Positions 1 to 10,100 of a DNA stretch of 64,000 bases are shown piece after piece. The stretch spans positions 124,001 through 188,000 of the forward strand of contig NZ_JAJTTE010000004.1 of the NCBI RefSeq assembly GCF_021343995.1, in the 5' to 3' direction. The notes under the pieces are model-generated. The model was given only the letters and a program-made list of their open reading frames with translations. It was not told the origin of the DNA and did not search any database. The position numbers were made by a program, and so were the translations under genes. How positions within the stretch are numbered: the stretch's first letter is position 1; every line of letters starts with the position of its first letter. The stretch comes from Pseudonocardia terrae (GTDB lineage Bacteria > Actinomycetota > Actinomycetes > Mycobacteriales > Pseudonocardiaceae).

Positions 1-1
1 C

Positions 2-577
2 CCGCACCCGGCGACCGTGGCGGGGCCGGCCCGCGACACCACCCCGGTCGTCACCCTGGACCGGCGCGCCGAGCTCGCCCGCGCGCGCGGCGCCGACGCC
101 GTCCTCGTGCTGCCCTTCGACGGCGAGGTCGCGCGTACCCCGGCCGTCGACTTCGCGCGGGACGTACTGGTCCGCGCCCTGCGCGCCACCGACGTCGTGG
201 TCGGGGAGAACTTCCGCTTCGGGCACCGCGGGGCCGGCGACGTCCGGCTGCTCCGCCGGCTCGGCGCCCGGCACGGCTTCGCCGCCCACGGCGTCGCGCT
301 GCTGCCCGGCTGCTCGTCCACCCGCGTCCGCGAGCTCGTGGCGGCGGGTGACCTCGTCGGCGCCGGACGGGTTCTCGGCCGCCCGCACCGGATCCCCGCG
401 GTGCCGGACGGGCCCGTGCTGACCGTCCCCGACGGCATCGCGCTGCCGCCCGACGGCCCCTACCGGGCCCGCGTCGACGGCGAGCCGGCGGCCGTCGCGG
501 TGCAGGGACGGACGCTGCTGGTCACCCGGCCCGCCGAGGGGCCGGTCGCCGTCGATCTCCTCGAGCGGCTCGCGTGA
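2..577 (+). CDS. FAD synthetase (RibF N-terminal domain) protein, 5' partial
   Basis: The gene begins before the window; the frame is open from base 2. The visible part matches the nucleotidyltransferase half of RibF, which adenylates FMN to FAD in the cytoplasm: LPFDGE, then VVGENFRFGHRGAGD, then SSTRVRELVAAGD follow in the family order. In bifunctional RibF a riboflavin kinase barrel of about 130 residues follows; here only about 60 residues follow LGRPHRI and I see no kinase motif. It may therefore be a FAD-synthetase-only paralogue rather than the housekeeping enzyme. The neighbouring permease genes give no link to flavin metabolism. The family call is firm; the exact activity is less so. 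Confidence 0.8.
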   Translation, partial: PHPATVAGPARDTTPVVTLDRRAELARARGADAVLVLPFDGEVARTPAVDFARDVLVRALRATDVVVGENFRFGHRGAGDVRLLRRLGARHGFAAHGVALLPGCSSTRVRELVAAGDLVGAGRVLGRPHRIPAVPDGPVLTVPDGIALPPDGPYRARVDGEPAAVAVQGRTLLVTRPAEGPVAVDLLERLA

Positions 578-645
578 CGTGAGCCGGGATCCGTAACGGC
601 CCCCGCCGTGGCCCGACAAGCAGAGGGCCCACGGAAGGGGAACGT

Positions 646-1674
646 GTGACGGAGACCCGAGCCGACGGCGGGCACGGTGCCGCGCCGCAGGCGGGACATC
701 GTGATCGGGTGCGGCAGCCGCCGCCCCTGCCGGTGGTGCCGATCGTCCTGCTCGGCGTGACGGTGGCGGCGCTGGTCGGGCGGTACGCGTTCGAGCTGGT
801 CGTGGGCACGAACGAGGCCGTGCAGACCTGGTCGACCGTGTTCGTGGCGATCGTGCTGCAGGCGGTGCCGTTCCTGGTGCTGGGCGTGCTGCTCTCGGCG
901 GCGATCTCGGCCTTCCTCCCGGAGGGCGCACTGGCCCGCGTGCTGCCCCGACGGTCGGCCGTCGCGGTGCCGGTCGCCGGCGTCGCGGGTGGTGTGCTGC
1001 CGGGGTGCGAGTGCGCGTCCGTGCCGGTGGCGGGGCGGATGGTGGCCGGCGGGGTGCCGGCGCCGGCGGCCCTGGCCTTCCTGCTCTCGGCCCCCGCGAT
1101 CAACCCGGTCGTGCTGGTCGCGACCGCCGTGGCCTTCCCGCAGAACCCCGAGATGGTGGCGGCGCGTGCCGTCGGCGGGCTCCTCGTGGCGCTGGTGATG
1201 GGCTGGCTGTGGTCGGCGCTGGGCCGGCCGGGGTGGCTGCGGCCGCCGCGGCCCGCGCACCGCGAGGGCGGCACCCGCGCCGAGCGGTTCCGCACCACGC
1301 TCCAGCACGACTTCCTGCACGCCGGCGGCTTCCTCGCCGTCGGCGCGCTGGCCGCCGCGACCCTCAACGTCGTCGTCGACCCGGCCTGGACCACGGGGAT
1401 CGGCGGGGTCCCGGTCGTCTCGGTGCTGGTGCTGGCCCTGCTCGCCGTGGTGCTGTGCGTGTGCTCGGAGGCCGACGCGTTCGTGGTCGCGGGCCTGTCC
1501 GGGTTCTCCCTGACGGCGAAGCTCGCCTTCCTCGTCGTCGGGCCGGTGGTCGACCTCAAGCTCGTGGCGATGCAGGTGGGGACGTTCGGCCGCCGCTTCG
1601 CCCAGCGCTTCGCGCCCGCGACCTTCGTGGTGGCGGTCGCGGTGAGCGCCCTCGTCGGCGGGATCCTGCTGTGA
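646..1674 (+). CDS. UPF0718 (DUF318) family permease
   Basis: This is a 342-residue integral membrane protein with about eight hydrophobic segments after a soluble N-terminus of about 30 residues. It carries the family hallmark GCECASVPVAGRM near residue 122, followed by LLSAPAINPVV, and a second cysteine segment (VLCVCSEADAFV) near residue 268, giving the two-repeat layout of the YraQ/ArsP-like permeases. Members export or move small or metal-linked solutes, but the substrate here is unknown. The GTG start follows a GGAAGGGG ribosome site. Its stop overlaps the next GTG start (GTGA), so the two genes are translationally coupled; this permease and a TIGR03943 partner are a common actinobacterial pair. 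Confidence 0.85.
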   Translation: MTETRADGGHGAAPQAGHRDRVRQPPPLPVVPIVLLGVTVAALVGRYAFELVVGTNEAVQTWSTVFVAIVLQAVPFLVLGVLLSAAISAFLPEGALARVLPRRSAVAVPVAGVAGGVLPGCECASVPVAGRMVAGGVPAPAALAFLLSAPAINPVVLVATAVAFPQNPEMVAARAVGGLLVALVMGWLWSALGRPGWLRPPRPAHREGGTRAERFRTTLQHDFLHAGGFLAVGALAAATLNVVVDPAWTTGIGGVPVVSVLVLALLAVVLCVCSEADAFVVAGLSGFSLTAKLAFLVVGPVVDLKLVAMQVGTFGRRFAQRFAPATFVVAVAVSALVGGILL

Positions 1675-2468
1675 ACCGGCTGGTGGCGCCGATCCTGCTG
1701 TTCGTGCTCGGCGCGGTGGCGGTCCAGCAGGTCGTGTTCGGCGGCTACGTCGACTACGTCCGGCCGGGCCACGGGCCCCTGCTCGCGACCGCGGGCGGGC
1801 TGCTGACGGCCGTCGGGCTGTGGGGCGTCGTCGCCGGCCTGCGGGCCGCGCCGGAGGAGTCGGCGGGTGCCGCCCGGCTGGCCCGGGCCCGCGTGCACAC
1901 CCGCGGCCCGCTGGCCGCGGACCGCGAGACCCTCGACCGGCTGCGGGCCGAGGAGCAGGCGGAGGGGCACGACCACGCCCGCGTCCCGGGCGTCGGCTGG
2001 CTGCTGGTGCTGCCCGTCTTCCTCGTGCTGCTCGTGCCGCCGCCCGCGCTGGGCGCCTTCGCCGCGAGCCGTGCCGGCGCCGAGGTGCCGCGTCCCGCGG
2101 CCGTGGCCACCGAGGCCCTCGCGGGGCCCGATCCGGTCCCGGTCGCGCTGCACGACTACGCCGAGCGTGCCGCCTGGGACGACGGCCGGACGCTGGCCGG
2201 CCACACCGTCGTGCTCACCGGGTTCGTCACGCCCCGCGAGGCCGGCGGCTGGTACCTGAGCCGGATGGTGATCAGCTGCTGCGCCGCCGACGCCCGCAGC
2301 TACCTCGTCGAGGTCGCCGGCGCCCCGACGGAGCGGGTCCCGGCGAAGAACTCCTGGCAGCAGGTGACGGGCACCTACGCCCCGGGCGACGGGACGCACA
2401 CCGCCAGGATCACCGCGCTGGAGGTCCGCCCCGTCGCCGCCCCGCAGGACCCGTACGAGGTGCCCTGA
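1671..2468 (+). CDS. TIGR03943-family putative permease subunit
   Basis: The protein has 265 residues. Two hydrophobic helices lie in the first 65 residues, a charged linker with an HDH motif follows, and a third helix (GWLLVLPVFLVLLVPPPALG) lies near residue 108. After that comes a soluble C-terminal domain with the SRMVISCCAADA motif, typical of TIGR03943/DUF1980 proteins. These are always found beside UPF0718 permeases and are thought to form a complex with them. The GTG start overlaps the permease stop by four bases. The CC pair in the external or membrane-proximal domain could bind metal, but this is inference. The start is fixed by the overlap; longer versions of this frame run inside the permease gene. 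Confidence 0.82.
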   Translation: MNRLVAPILLFVLGAVAVQQVVFGGYVDYVRPGHGPLLATAGGLLTAVGLWGVVAGLRAAPEESAGAARLARARVHTRGPLAADRETLDRLRAEEQAEGHDHARVPGVGWLLVLPVFLVLLVPPPALGAFAASRAGAEVPRPAAVATEALAGPDPVPVALHDYAERAAWDDGRTLAGHTVVLTGFVTPREAGGWYLSRMVISCCAADARSYLVEVAGAPTERVPAKNSWQQVTGTYAPGDGTHTARITALEVRPVAAPQDPYEVP

Positions 2469-2517
2469 GGGGCGGGGCCGGTCCGATGTGGTGTGATCCC
2501 CGTCCTACGATCCGGCC

Positions 2518-3336
2518 GTGTCCTCCCTCCGCACCCGGGCCCGCGACGCGGACCGGAACGCGCTGTGCAACGCCCTCGACACCGCGTACGCGGAAGGGCA
2601 GATGGACGGATCCGAGCACCGCGAGCGCACCGCCACCGCGCTGCGGGCCGGCACGCTCGGTGAGCTGAAGGCGCTGGTGGCGGACCTGCAGCTCGAGCGT
2701 CCGATCGCGCTGCTGCCCCGGGACCGACCCCAGCGCTCCCGCGGCGCGCGATGGGCCGGGGTGGTGGTCGCGCTGGCCCTGCTCGGCGTCGGGTTCGGGA
2801 TCGGGCACGCCACCGGTAGGTCGAGCGCGCCTGTGGCGACCACGCCCGGGACCGCCGCGGCGGGCGGCCAGGTCGCCCCGGTCGTCGTCACCCCGGCCGG
2901 GCTGCACACCCCGGAAGGTTTCGGGCGCCTGGTCGAGGACCTGCGCTCGCGGCTGGGCAGCGCGGTCGTCGCCGACGCGACGGCCTACCCGGACTACGCC
3001 GTGCTCACCGTCCCGGTCGAGGGCTCGCCGGGTCGCGTGCAGTCCTACACCTACCGCGGCGGCCTCGACGGCCCGGGCCCGGTCACCACCCGGGACGCGA
3101 ACCAGCCCGTCGTCGACCTCGCGACGATCGACGCGCGGACCGCGCTCGGGCTGGTGGCCGGTGCACCGGAGAGCCTGAAGGTCGCCGACCCCACCAGCCG
3201 CTACCTGATCATCGACGACGAGGGCGCCGGCCCGCGGATCGCGGTCTACGCCTCGAACGACAACGGCGAGACCGGCTATCTCCAGGCGCGGCCGGACGGC
3301 TCGATCATCGCGGTCCATCCCCACGAGGCGACCTGA
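2518..3336 (+). CDS. DUF1707 domain membrane-anchored protein
   Basis: The 272-residue product has an N-terminal DUF1707 (SHOCT-like) domain at residues 8-60, with the pattern RDADRNALCNALDTAYAEGQ followed by RTATALRAGTLGELKALVADL. A single transmembrane helix at about residues 81-97 (VVVALALLGVGFGIG) follows, then an extracytoplasmic domain of about 170 residues that I do not recognise. That domain has a repeated beta-rich look and ends with VYASNDNGETGYLQ. DUF1707 proteins are common in actinomycetes and have no assigned reaction. The gene stands alone 49 bases after the permease unit, with a GTG start. Confidence 0.78.
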   Translation: MSSLRTRARDADRNALCNALDTAYAEGQMDGSEHRERTATALRAGTLGELKALVADLQLERPIALLPRDRPQRSRGARWAGVVVALALLGVGFGIGHATGRSSAPVATTPGTAAAGGQVAPVVVTPAGLHTPEGFGRLVEDLRSRLGSAVVADATAYPDYAVLTVPVEGSPGRVQSYTYRGGLDGPGPVTTRDANQPVVDLATIDARTALGLVAGAPESLKVADPTSRYLIIDDEGAGPRIAVYASNDNGETGYLQARPDGSIIAVHPHEAT

Positions 3337-3387
3337 CCCACCCTCGCGTTCTCCCTCGCCGCTCGCCGGACGGCCCGTGGCGACGGG

Positions 3388-3570
3388 TCACTCCCCGCCG
3401 AACTCGGTGGCCTCGCGCTCGGCGTCGGTGCGCTCGTCCCGCCCGTCGTCGGTGGGACGGGCGGTGCCCGGGTCGACGTCGCGGGTCCGCGCCTCGACGG
3501 GCTCGGACGCCGGGTGGGCCGCCTCGTCGTCGCGCGGATCGGGGTCGGGATTCGGCATAGGTCCCTCCAC
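3388..3570 (-). CDS. small acidic hypothetical protein
   Basis: This 60-codon frame encodes a highly charged, proline- and aspartate-rich peptide with no hydrophobic segment (PNPDPDPRDDEAAHP, ending DAEREATEFGGE). It may start at the internal ATG at 3558, giving MPNPDPDPRD, since small disordered acidic proteins of this type are frequent in actinomycetes. The AGGGACC just upstream of that ATG is a weak ribosome site. It is divergent from the small acidic gene at 3682. No family is recognised and no function is proposed. Confidence 0.5.
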   Translation of the reverse strand: MEGPMPNPDPDPRDDEAAHPASEPVEARTRDVDPGTARPTDDGRDERTDAEREATEFGGE

Positions 3571-3681
3571 TGGCTCTCCGTGGCTGCCGGGGCGCGGTCA
3601 CGAGCGGCATCCCCGTCACGACGGCCGTGAAACGTCCGCGGGAGCGGGTACGCACCCGGTCCCGGAACCGAGGAGGTCGAC

Positions 3682-3873
3682 ATGTCCGAGCAACCCGACG
3701 AGCGCGTCGCCGGCGGCGGTCTGGAGGGGACGGTGTCGGAGCAGGAGGGCATCCCCGCCCTCGCCGAGGACGAGATCGGCACCGAGCGCGGCGACGAGCA
3801 GTCGGCCGCCCCCGGCCAGGAGAACCCCAGCGGTCCGTTGCCGGACGAGCCCGGACCGTCGGGCACCGACTGA
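3682..3873 (+). CDS. small acidic hypothetical protein
   Basis: A 63-residue acidic, glycine- and glutamate-rich protein, probably disordered, with no cysteine or membrane segment. A strong ribosome binding site (GAGGAGGTCGAC) directly precedes the ATG, the best evidence that it is expressed. It is divergent from the minus-strand small acidic gene and convergent with the M1 peptidase gene, whose stop lies 25 bases downstream. I do not recognise the family. Confidence 0.65.
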   Translation: MSEQPDERVAGGGLEGTVSEQEGIPALAEDEIGTERGDEQSAAPGQENPSGPLPDEPGPSGTD

Positions 3874-3897
3874 TCGCGCCGGACCTGATCCACCCGG

Positions 3898-5304
3898 TCA
3901 GCCCGCGGGCAGCGCGCCCGCGTCGCGGAGGGCCTCGAGCGCCTCGGGCACGTCCCGGAAGGCCGCGGCCACGTCGGACGGCCCGGCGACGCGGTGCGCG
4001 TTGTCGTGCAGGTACGCGCGGACCGCGGCGTCGAACCGGTCAGGGCCGGCGCGGCGGCGGGCGTCGAGCAGGGCCGCGGCACCCTGGTCGTAGACGCCGC
4101 GGACGTAGCGGTCGAAGTCGCCCGTCCCGGCCCAGTACGCCATGGGCTCGCCGGCGTGCCCGCGCAGGTCGCGCGGGATCCGGTCGAGCCGGTAGCGGTC
4201 CTCCTGCCCGGTGGCCAGCGCCTGGGCCCAGGTCGCGAAGGCCTCGTCGATCCACGGGTCGCGGGCCTGGTCGTTCCCCACCAGCGAGTAGAACCACTGG
4301 TGGGCCAGCTCGTGGGCGACCAGGCCCGGGATCTCGGCGCGGCGGTCGTCGGCGAACTGCAGCGCCGTCGGGAACTCGACGCCGTCGGTCTGGGTGGGCA
4401 CGATCGTCGCGGTCAGGTCGGGGTAGGGGTAGGCGCCGAGCAGTGCGGTGTGCTTCTGCAGGGCGAGATCCAGCTCGTCGATCCACTCGTCGCCGGTGGC
4501 GCGGCTGCCCGAGCGCGGGGTCGCCACGTGCACGCGGACGCCGCGGACCTCCCGGGTGGTCACGTCGTAGGCGCCCACGGACACGGCGGCGTCGCGCACG
4601 GCGTCGGCCGTGAACCGGTGCGTCACGCGGCCCGGTGCCGGGGCGAGGGTGCCCGCCGCGGTCCCGGTCGCCACGACCTCCTGCCCCTCCGCGGCGGTGA
4701 CGGTGAGCGTGAGCGCCGCGTCCTCGCTGGTCACGGTCTCGCCGTAGAGGTCGACCGCGGGATCGCGGACCCAGCCCTCCCCCCGTACCCAGGCCAGGAG
4801 CGGGAACGCGGTGCCCAACCACGCCGTGCCGGTGGCCGGCGAGTACCCGACGCGCTCGCCCGAGTCCTTCCCGAGCGTCAGCCGGAAGGTGAGGTCCGCG
4901 GTGACCGCGGTCCCCGCCGGGACGCAGGCCGGCAGCGGCAGGGTGACCAGGGTCGGGTCGGGCGCGACCTGCGGCGCGATCCCGGTGCCGCCGACGCGGG
5001 CCCCGGTGATCTCGAGGTCGCTCCCGTCGCGGGCGGCGGTGGGCTTGTTCGGCCAGTTCCGGAAGACCAGCTCGCAGATCTGCCGGTCCGGGGTGAACCG
5101 GACGGTCTCGGTGCCGGTCGCGGACGCGAGGTCGGGCGCCATGTCGAAGGCGACGTCGACGACCGGCCGGTCCGCAGGCGGGGCGGGCCAGGCCTCGTCG
5201 GTTCCGGGGCCGGGGGCGGTGGTGGTACAGCCGGCGAGCAGCGCCACGAGCAGCGTGCCCAGCCCGACGGCTCGGATGCCCGCCGTCCGGATCCTCGCGA
5301 TCAC
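3898..5304 (-). CDS. M1 family zinc metallopeptidase, lipoprotein
   Basis: The product is a 468-residue secreted lipoprotein with a short signal peptide ending in the lipobox LLAGC (cysteine about residue 26). An N-terminal beta-sandwich resembling M1 aminopeptidases follows, then a gluzincin active site HELAHQW near residue 330 with the third zinc ligand 19 residues further on (WIDEAFATW). It is shorter than full M1 aminopeptidases (about 850 residues), like other bacterial two-domain forms. It would cleave N-terminal residues from peptides at the outer face of the membrane. The GTG start overlaps the upstream stop (GTGA), making it the last gene of the four-gene synthetase operon. There it could trim or hydrolyse the polymer, by analogy with membrane-bound epsilon-polylysine-degrading aminopeptidases. 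That role is inference. Confidence 0.85.
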   Translation of the reverse strand: MIARIRTAGIRAVGLGTLLVALLAGCTTTAPGPGTDEAWPAPPADRPVVDVAFDMAPDLASATGTETVRFTPDRQICELVFRNWPNKPTAARDGSDLEITGARVGGTGIAPQVAPDPTLVTLPLPACVPAGTAVTADLTFRLTLGKDSGERVGYSPATGTAWLGTAFPLLAWVRGEGWVRDPAVDLYGETVTSEDAALTLTVTAAEGQEVVATGTAAGTLAPAPGRVTHRFTADAVRDAAVSVGAYDVTTREVRGVRVHVATPRSGSRATGDEWIDELDLALQKHTALLGAYPYPDLTATIVPTQTDGVEFPTALQFADDRRAEIPGLVAHELAHQWFYSLVGNDQARDPWIDEAFATWAQALATGQEDRYRLDRIPRDLRGHAGEPMAYWAGTGDFDRYVRGVYDQGAAALLDARRRAGPDRFDAAVRAYLHDNAHRVAGPSDVAAAFRDVPEALEALRDAGALPAG

Positions 5305-6548
5305 GCGGCGGCACGTCCAGCGGCCCGCGCCACGACCCGGACCAGCGACTCGAGGGGGCCACGGCCGACGGCGCGCCGCCAGGCGAGCGCGCCGAGGGCC
5401 GCCACCACGACCTGCACGAGGTAGCCCGGGAGGGCGTCGAACGTGTCGAGCGGCGAGTTCAGGAACACCACGTGCAACGTGTACACGGTGAGGGTGAGCG
5501 ACCCGGCCGCGGCGAGCGGCCGCAGCACGCCCTGCACCAGCGGGTTCGCCAGGCGGCCGAGCAGCAGCATCACCCCGAGCACCGCCAGGGCCGAGCCGAT
5601 GGTCTGGGCGAGGTCGAGCGGCGTCCCCGAGTGCGGGGCGTCCGTGCCGAGCCACCACCACGTCGTCGTCGGGGTGGCGCCCTCCGGGTACACGGCGACG
5701 AAGTCCCGGACCGTGGGCGCGGAGGCGAGCAGGTCGGGCGGGGTGACGGCGGCGACCGCAGCGTCGCCACCGAGGGGACCCATCACCCAACGGGAGACGA
5801 GGGTGGCCACCACCGCGAGCGCGGCCCCGCCCGCGGCCAGCCGCGCCGCCACGCGGGTCTCGGTGAGCCGCAGCCGGCCGACGGCGATCCCGACCGCGAG
5901 GTACGTCAGCCAGGGCAGTGCCGGGTAGTACCCGGTCAGGGCCAGTTCGGAGAGCAGCCCGAGCGGGTCCGTGACCAGCTGCGCCACCGTCGGGTTCTCC
6001 AGCGACGGCGTCGGCAGGCCCGGCCGGACCCACTGGCTCAGCACGGGCATCCCGGCCGCGAGCACCGTCGCGACCCCGGCCAGCGCGCGGGTCGGGAGGA
6101 ACACCAGCGGGATCGCGAGCAGGAACATCAGGGCGTAGTACGGGAGGATGTTCGCCGCGACCTCCGCGGATCCCCAGCCCAGGGCCAGCCCGAGCGCCCC
6201 GACCACGGCGGCGCGGGCGGTCAGCGACGCGGCCGCGGACCGGCCCTCGCCGCCCCACCGGACCCGCCGCCGTCCGGTGGTGAACGCGATGCCGACCCCG
6301 GCGAGCACGGCGAAGATCGCCGCCGAGCGGCCCGCCGTGACCATGTACATCGTGGTCGGCGCACCGTCCGGGGTGGTGTCGTAGAGCGAGTGGACGGCCA
6401 TCATGCCGAGCACGGCGACGCCGCGGGCGGCGTCCATGCCGAGCAGCCGTGACGGGCCCGCCCCGGCAGGGGGCCGCGCGACCGTCGTCGCGCCCGGGCT
6501 GGTGGCCGGCGTGGTGGTCAGTGTGGTGACCGGGGCGGTGGCGGTCAT
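5301..6548 (-). CDS. DUF1624/DUF418-type multispanning membrane protein
   Basis: A 415-residue polytopic membrane protein with about ten hydrophobic segments. The start of the core, RLLGMDAARGVAVLGMMAVH at about residues 34-53, is the signature of the DUF1624/HGSNAT-like acyltransferase superfamily; the C-terminal part (PLAAAGSLTLTVYTLHVVF) resembles DUF418. Relatives transfer acetyl or other acyl groups across the membrane or act as transport-associated proteins. It is third in the operon, overlapping the genes on both sides by four bases. A membrane acyltransferase or exporter acting on the synthetase product is plausible but unproved. Confidence 0.8.
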   Translation of the reverse strand: MTATAPVTTLTTTPATSPGATTVARPPAGAGPSRLLGMDAARGVAVLGMMAVHSLYDTTPDGAPTTMYMVTAGRSAAIFAVLAGVGIAFTTGRRRVRWGGEGRSAAASLTARAAVVGALGLALGWGSAEVAANILPYYALMFLLAIPLVFLPTRALAGVATVLAAGMPVLSQWVRPGLPTPSLENPTVAQLVTDPLGLLSELALTGYYPALPWLTYLAVGIAVGRLRLTETRVAARLAAGGAALAVVATLVSRWVMGPLGGDAAVAAVTPPDLLASAPTVRDFVAVYPEGATPTTTWWWLGTDAPHSGTPLDLAQTIGSALAVLGVMLLLGRLANPLVQGVLRPLAAAGSLTLTVYTLHVVFLNSPLDTFDALPGYLVQVVVAALGALAWRRAVGRGPLESLVRVVARAAGRAAA

Positions 6549-7192
6549 GCGAGCACCTCGTCGATCAGGTCGTGCCCGAGGTCGCTGGGCAGCGGGTCGG
6601 GGATGCGCAGGCCGGCGTCGGTGAACCAGTCCGGCGCCGCCTCCGGGTGCGGACCGGTGACGGCGACCCGGCCCGCCCCGAACGGGCAGGCCAGAGCGGC
6701 GACGCCGCCCTCCGGGTAGCGGGCGAGGACCTCGACGGCGGCTCCGGCGCCCGGGTCGAGCAGGAACACCGGGCCGTCCTGGAAGAAGACGGGACGGGAA
6801 CGGCCACGCCAGGTGACGGGCAGGACGAGATCACCCGTGTCGGCCGTCGCCGCCCCGGGTGAGCCGGCGTAGCGGTCGGTGTCGCCGGGCAGGAGCGCGA
6901 ACCCGGGGGTCGCGCCCGCCAGGTAGCCCCCGAGGCAGAAGCCCAGGTAGCGGCCGCCGCCGGCGACGTAGTCGCGGATCGTGGAGCGGCGCCGGTGCAG
7001 GTGCCGCCAGGCGGCGGCGAGGGTGCCGCCGCCGGGCTGGGCGTAGACGTCGGCGGTGGCGAGCACCTCGGGGGTGAGCTGCCGCCGGCCCACGAACCGG
7101 ACCTGGAGGCCGTGCCGTTCCAGCAGCGCGCCGACGGCCTCGGCGCACCCGGCCGGGTGGGACGCGCGGCCGCGGTAGACGACGGCCCGCAT
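6545..7192 (-). CDS. BPL_N domain (class I GATase-like) protein
   Basis: The 215-residue product starts MRAVVYRGRASHPAGCAEAV and contains QPGGGTL and the nucleophile elbow GFCLGGYLAG at about residues 92-101. It thus matches the class I glutamine-amidotransferase-like domain found at the N-terminus of some eukaryotic biotin-protein ligases (BPL_N). A partner histidine may be the one in TGPHPEAAPDWF. No membrane segment is seen, so it should be cytoplasmic. The ATG overlaps the synthetase stop by four bases. Such domains can act as amidases or amidotransferases, but the reaction is unknown. The longer frame upstream runs inside the synthetase gene and was not used. Confidence 0.8.
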   Translation of the reverse strand: MRAVVYRGRASHPAGCAEAVGALLERHGLQVRFVGRRQLTPEVLATADVYAQPGGGTLAAAWRHLHRRRSTIRDYVAGGGRYLGFCLGGYLAGATPGFALLPGDTDRYAGSPGAATADTGDLVLPVTWRGRSRPVFFQDGPVFLLDPGAGAAVEVLARYPEGGVAALACPFGAGRVAVTGPHPEAAPDWFTDAGLRIPDPLPSDLGHDLIDEVLA

Positions 7193-10100
7193 CAGGCGGC
7201 CAGGTCCCGGTGCGACCCGCGGCGGTGCCGGGCCCGGCGGTGCCGGACCGGCGCCGGACCCACGCGCGGAAGGGGCTCCGTCGCAGGCTCCGTCACGAGC
7301 TCGCCGAAAGGCGCGGTCACGGGCTCGGGCGCGCGCTGCACGGGCGGCTCCTCGGCCACGCCCTCGGCGGGGATGCCCCGCCACCGGGTGTGCGCCGGCA
7401 ACGACTCGCCCTTCATGACCAGCGACAACGGCTCGAGCGCGGTCCCCTCCCCGACCGAGGCGTCGTAGAGCACGATCGCCCGGTCGCCGACGGTGGCGCC
7501 CGCGCCGATCCGCACGGTGGACATCTTCATCACGCGGTCCTCGAAGAGATGTGTCTGCAGCGAGGCGTCCCGGCCGATCGCGGCGTCGTCACCGATGTCG
7601 ACCAGGTCGAACTCGGTGAGATAGGTCGAGGCGAGGTAGGTGCGGCGACCGATCCGCGCACCGAGCAGGCGCAGCGCCGGCGGGAGCAGCGGCGTCCCGC
7701 GGAAGAGCTGCAGCATCGCCGGCACCGCGGCGGCCTCGTACAGCCCCGTGACGAACTCCGAGCGGCGGACGAACCGGCTCCACAACGGTTCCACGCGCGG
7801 CCGGTAGGTGCCGACGGCGAGCCACTTCACCGCCGTGACCGCACCGGTGACCAGCACCCCGAACAGCACGGCCAGCAGCGGCGCGACCAGCACCGCGGCC
7901 CACAGCGGGGCGCCCGCGGCGGCCAGGGTGGACAGCGCCAGCAGGTACAGGTAGATGGCCACCGCGATCAGCGACGACGGCAGGCAGATCCGCAGGAACT
8001 CGATCGCCAGCCGCTCGGCGACCAGCCGGCGTGACGGCCGGAAGGTCAGCCGCTCGGCGAAGTCGCCGCTGTCCTGCCGCACGGGCAGGTGCATCGCGGG
8101 CGAGCCGAGCCAGGCGCTCTCCGCAGGCACGCCGCCGGGCGGCGGGACGGTCTGGACCCCCACCAAGGACCCCGCGCCGAGCCGCGACCCCGGCGGCAGC
8201 AACGCGGCGTTCCCGACGAAGGCGCGCTCGCCGACCTCGGTGGTCCGGAAGGAGACCCAGCCGCGGTGGAAGGTCGCGCCGCCCGCGCTGGCCATGTCGG
8301 CGACGAAGCTCTCGCGGCCCAGGGTGAGCAGGTCGGGATCGACGTGCGCGACGGTCGACACCTCGGCGCCGGGGCCGATGCGCGCGCCGAGCGCACGCAG
8401 CCACGGCACGGTGTAGAGCGTGGCGTAGAGCGAGTTGGTGATCTCCAGGCTCATCTCGAGCAGCTTGTCGGCGACCCACTTGCGCACACCGAGCGTGGAG
8501 CGCGCGGGGTGGATCCCGATCGGGGTGGCCGGGAGCACCGCCTGGCGGGTGGCGGCGATCGTGAGGCACACCGTGGTCACGAACACCGGCCCCACGCACA
8601 GCGCCGCGAGCAGCCCGACGGTCTGTCCGAACTGCAGCAGCGCGCCCCAGACCAGCAGCAGGGTCGGCACGAGCATGAGGATCGGCAGCAGGTCGAGCAG
8701 CGCGAGACCCGCGAGCGTGCCGAACCGGCCGGCCGCGCCCCAGGGCTGGGCCGGGGGCAGCGCGGCGAGCTCGGCCACCGCGTCGTCGCCCCGCCGGGTG
8801 GCGTCGGGGGCGGCCGGCGAGCCCGACCACCGCTGCCCGGCCGGCACCTCGCCGGCGAGCAGGGCCTGCTCCCCCAGCACCGCACCGGTGCCGACGACTG
8901 CGCCCGGCTGCAGAAGCGCCCCGGCCCCGACGAATGCGCCGGCCCCGACGCGGATCGGCCCGACCACCACCCGGCCGTCCTCGACGGTCCACGGGCGCAG
9001 CGCGGCGCCGTACCCGATGCTCGCGTCGTCGCCGACCTCGATCAGCTGCGGCAGCGAGAGCGAGGAGGTCCCGAGATGCGTCTCCGCGCCGATCCGGGCG
9101 CCGAGCCGGCGCAGGAAACCGGGCATCAGCGCCGATCCGCTCAGCACCGGCAGCGCCGTGAAGGACAGCAGCAGGTCGGTGGCCCACAAGCGCAGGTGCA
9201 CCCGGCCCCACAGCCGGTACCGGCCCGGCCGCACCCCGCGGCCGAGCAGCCGGATCCCGAGCGGGGCGAGCACCCAGCGGGTGGCGAGGTAGACCGCCGT
9301 CGCGATGAGCGCGATGGTGGTCAGCACCCCGAGCGAGACCTCGCCGTCCTCGGCCACGTAGACCGCGGCGACCGGGGCCGCGAGCACCGCCAGGAGCAGG
9401 TACAGCACGCCCGCCTGCACGGTGCCGGCCAGGCCGTAGCGCGCCGGCGAGGTCTTCTCCGGCTCGGCACGCACGGTGGAGGCCGCGGTGGCGGCGGCAT
9501 CGGGGAGGGTGGCGGCGAGCCCGCGCACCGTCGGGTTCTCGTACAGGTCCCGCACCGCGACGGTCGCCATCCCGCGTTCGCGCATCAGCGACACGGCGGT
9601 GGCCGCGAGCAGCGAGTGGCCGCCGAGCTCGGCGAAGAAGTCGGCGGTGACGGACAGCTGGGCCGGGTCGATCCCGCAGGCCTCGGCCCAGGCGTCGCGG
9701 ACCCGTTCCTCGGCCGCCGTCGCGGGCGCCACGACCGCGCCCGACACCGCGACGAGCCGGGGCGAGGTGGGCGCGGGCAGCCGCTTGCGGTCGACCTTGC
9801 CGCTCGGCATGGTCGGCAGCTCGGGCAGCACCTCCAGGTGCCCGGGGACCATGTAGTCCGGCACCCGCTCCCGCAGTCGCGCGTGCAGCCGCTCGCGCAG
9901 GCCGTCGTCGGGACCGGGGCCGTCCGTGGTCACGTAGGCCACGAGCTCGTCGTCGACCATCGCGGCCACGGCGCTGCCCACCGCGGGGTCGCCGAGCAGC
10001 ACGCTGTCGATCTCGCCCAGGTCGACCCGGTGCCCGCGGATCTTCACCTCGTCGTCGGCCCGGCCGAGGTAGACGATCTCGCCGGCGTCGTCCCGGCGGC

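Noticed and set aside
460..2399. Large minus-strand frames opposite the permease genes
   Set aside because: They are shadows of the plus-strand permease pair, with Arg/His-rich composition and no motifs.
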